The position numbers and the translations under genes are program-made. A DNA stretch of 31,938 bases from JBELHO01 sp042091375 (GTDB lineage: Bacteria; Pseudomonadota; Gammaproteobacteria; Enterobacterales; Alteromonadaceae): NCBI GenBank assembly GCA_042091375.1, contig JBELHO010000038.1, positions 1 to 31,938 of the forward strand, read 5' to 3'. This document shows, in pieces, positions 31,233 through 31,938 of the stretch (position 1 is the first letter of the stretch; each line of letters starts with the position of its first letter). A model generated the notes under the pieces. That model made no database searches and was not told where the DNA came from. It worked only from the letters and a program-made list of their open reading frames with translations.

Positions 31233-31938
31233 CTATTTAACATTCAACGCATCATTGACTAATGCTTGTTGCTCTTTAACGTGGACTGACATATAACCTA
31301 CGGCAGGTGCTGCTGAAGCCTTGCGACCGGCATAAGTCAAATAGGCACCATTACTTGGAATAGCGGCCCTAAAGTGATGCTGAGAGCAATACCAAGCACC
31401 TTGATTTTGTGGTTCTTCTTGACACCAAACAAACTGTTTAACGTGCTGATATTGATTGAGTTGTTTTCTCAATTCTGCTTCAGGAAATGGGTACAATTGC
31501 TCAATGCGAATAATAGCCACGTTAGTTTGTTCGTTTTTGCGACGTTGTTCTAGTAATTCGTAGTACACTTTACCACTACAAAACACCACACGTTCAACCT
31601 TGTCGTTGTCTAACTCATCTACTTCACCAATCACATTGTGGAATACACCATCGGCAAGCTCTTGCAAAGACGAAACAGCTAACGGATGGCGCAACAATGA
31701 TTTCGGTGACATCACCACCAGCGGACGACGCATAGGTCTGATCACTTGACGGCGTAACATATTAAAAACTTGTGCCGGTGTCGAAGGCACACAGACTTGC
31801 ATATTGTGATCGGCACACAGTTGTAGAAAACGTTCCAAACGAGCTGATGAATGCTCTGGCCCTTGGCCCTCATAACCATGTGGTAACAACATAGTAAGAC
31901 CACATAAACGTCCCCACTTTTGCTCACCAGAACTAATG
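31233..31938 (-). CDS. sucA: 2-oxoglutarate dehydrogenase E1, C-terminal part (runs off window)
   Basis: The thiamine-diphosphate-dependent decarboxylase component. Only the last ~235 residues are inside the window; the reading frame is open to the last base, beginning ISSGEQKWGRLCGLTMLLPHGYEGQGPEHSS. It contains the conserved ARLERFLQLCADHNMQVCVPSTPAQVFNMLRRQV, SPKSLLRHPLAVSSL, KVYYELLEQRR and IIRIEQLYPFPEAEL, and near the end WCQEEPQNQGAW and YAGRKASAAPAVGYMSVH. An internal ATG at 31892 must not be taken as the start. It is followed by sucB, the usual order. Confidence 0.96.
   Translation of the reverse strand, partial: ISSGEQKWGRLCGLTMLLPHGYEGQGPEHSSARLERFLQLCADHNMQVCVPSTPAQVFNMLRRQVIRPMRRPLVVMSPKSLLRHPLAVSSLQELADGVFHNVIGEVDELDNDKVERVVFCSGKVYYELLEQRRKNEQTNVAIIRIEQLYPFPEAELRKQLNQYQHVKQFVWCQEEPQNQGAWYCSQHHFRAAIPSNGAYLTYAGRKASAAPAVGYMSVHVKEQQALVNDALNVK

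Noticed and set aside
31742..31938. Independent small gene at the right end
   Set aside because: The minus-strand frame that matches the SucA C-terminus runs through this stretch to the window edge; the other frame is a shadow.

Overview
The window looks like the chromosome of a marine gammaproteobacterium of the Alteromonadales type (Colwellia/Alteromonas-like). The evidence is an AT-leaning base composition, closely related enteric/Shewanella-style housekeeping blocks (pntAB; rnd-ycgL-ycgN; rluB; yciO-rnm next to trp; sucABCD), and marine-type accessory genes (nickel superoxide dismutase, a short HupE with its membrane-anchor partner). Genus-level placement is inference. No IS element, phage gene, CRISPR array, tRNA or rRNA was seen.

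Layout. 1-3080: pntB and pntA (proton-translocating transhydrogenase) with a strong terminator at 12-38. 3550-9701: a minus-strand row of housekeeping genes: ycgN, an MltB-like lytic transglycosylase, ycgL, rnd, rluB, yciO and rnm (yciV). It is interrupted by a scaffold gap of 100 N at 7851-7950 whose two flanks are the same 55 bases, a likely assembly artefact. 9803-17898: a plus-strand aromatic/tryptophan operon. It opens with a nine-codon leader peptide MNWWWHNST and a classical attenuator, then a second short Trp-rich reading frame, a type I-beta DAHP synthase, trpE, trpG, trpD, trpCF and trpB, trpA, and ends in a terminator shared with the convergent glnS. 17965-23376: glnS, a HupE-type metal transporter with its anchor protein, a DUF418 membrane protein and a small unknown protein, all minus strand.

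23922-25832 is the most interesting accessory block: a tight five-gene minus-strand operon of pseudoazurin, a TPR-like protein with CxC/CxxC cysteines, a tiny His-rich membrane protein, nickel superoxide dismutase (sodN) and its maturation protease (sodX). It has a good sigma-70 promoter whose -10 is overlapped by a Fur-box-like sequence. I infer an iron-regulated switch to nickel-based superoxide defence, with possible nickel handling (His-rich peptide, nearby HupE) and possible electron supply (pseudoazurin).

25833-27364 is mostly non-coding, with small repeats, a long stem-loop and one unlisted 59-codon frame. 27365-31938: sucD, sucC, sucB (two lipoyl domains) and the 3' part of sucA, all minus strand. 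A terminator after sucB, an FNR-like box and a separate promoter suggest that sucCD can be transcribed apart from sucAB.
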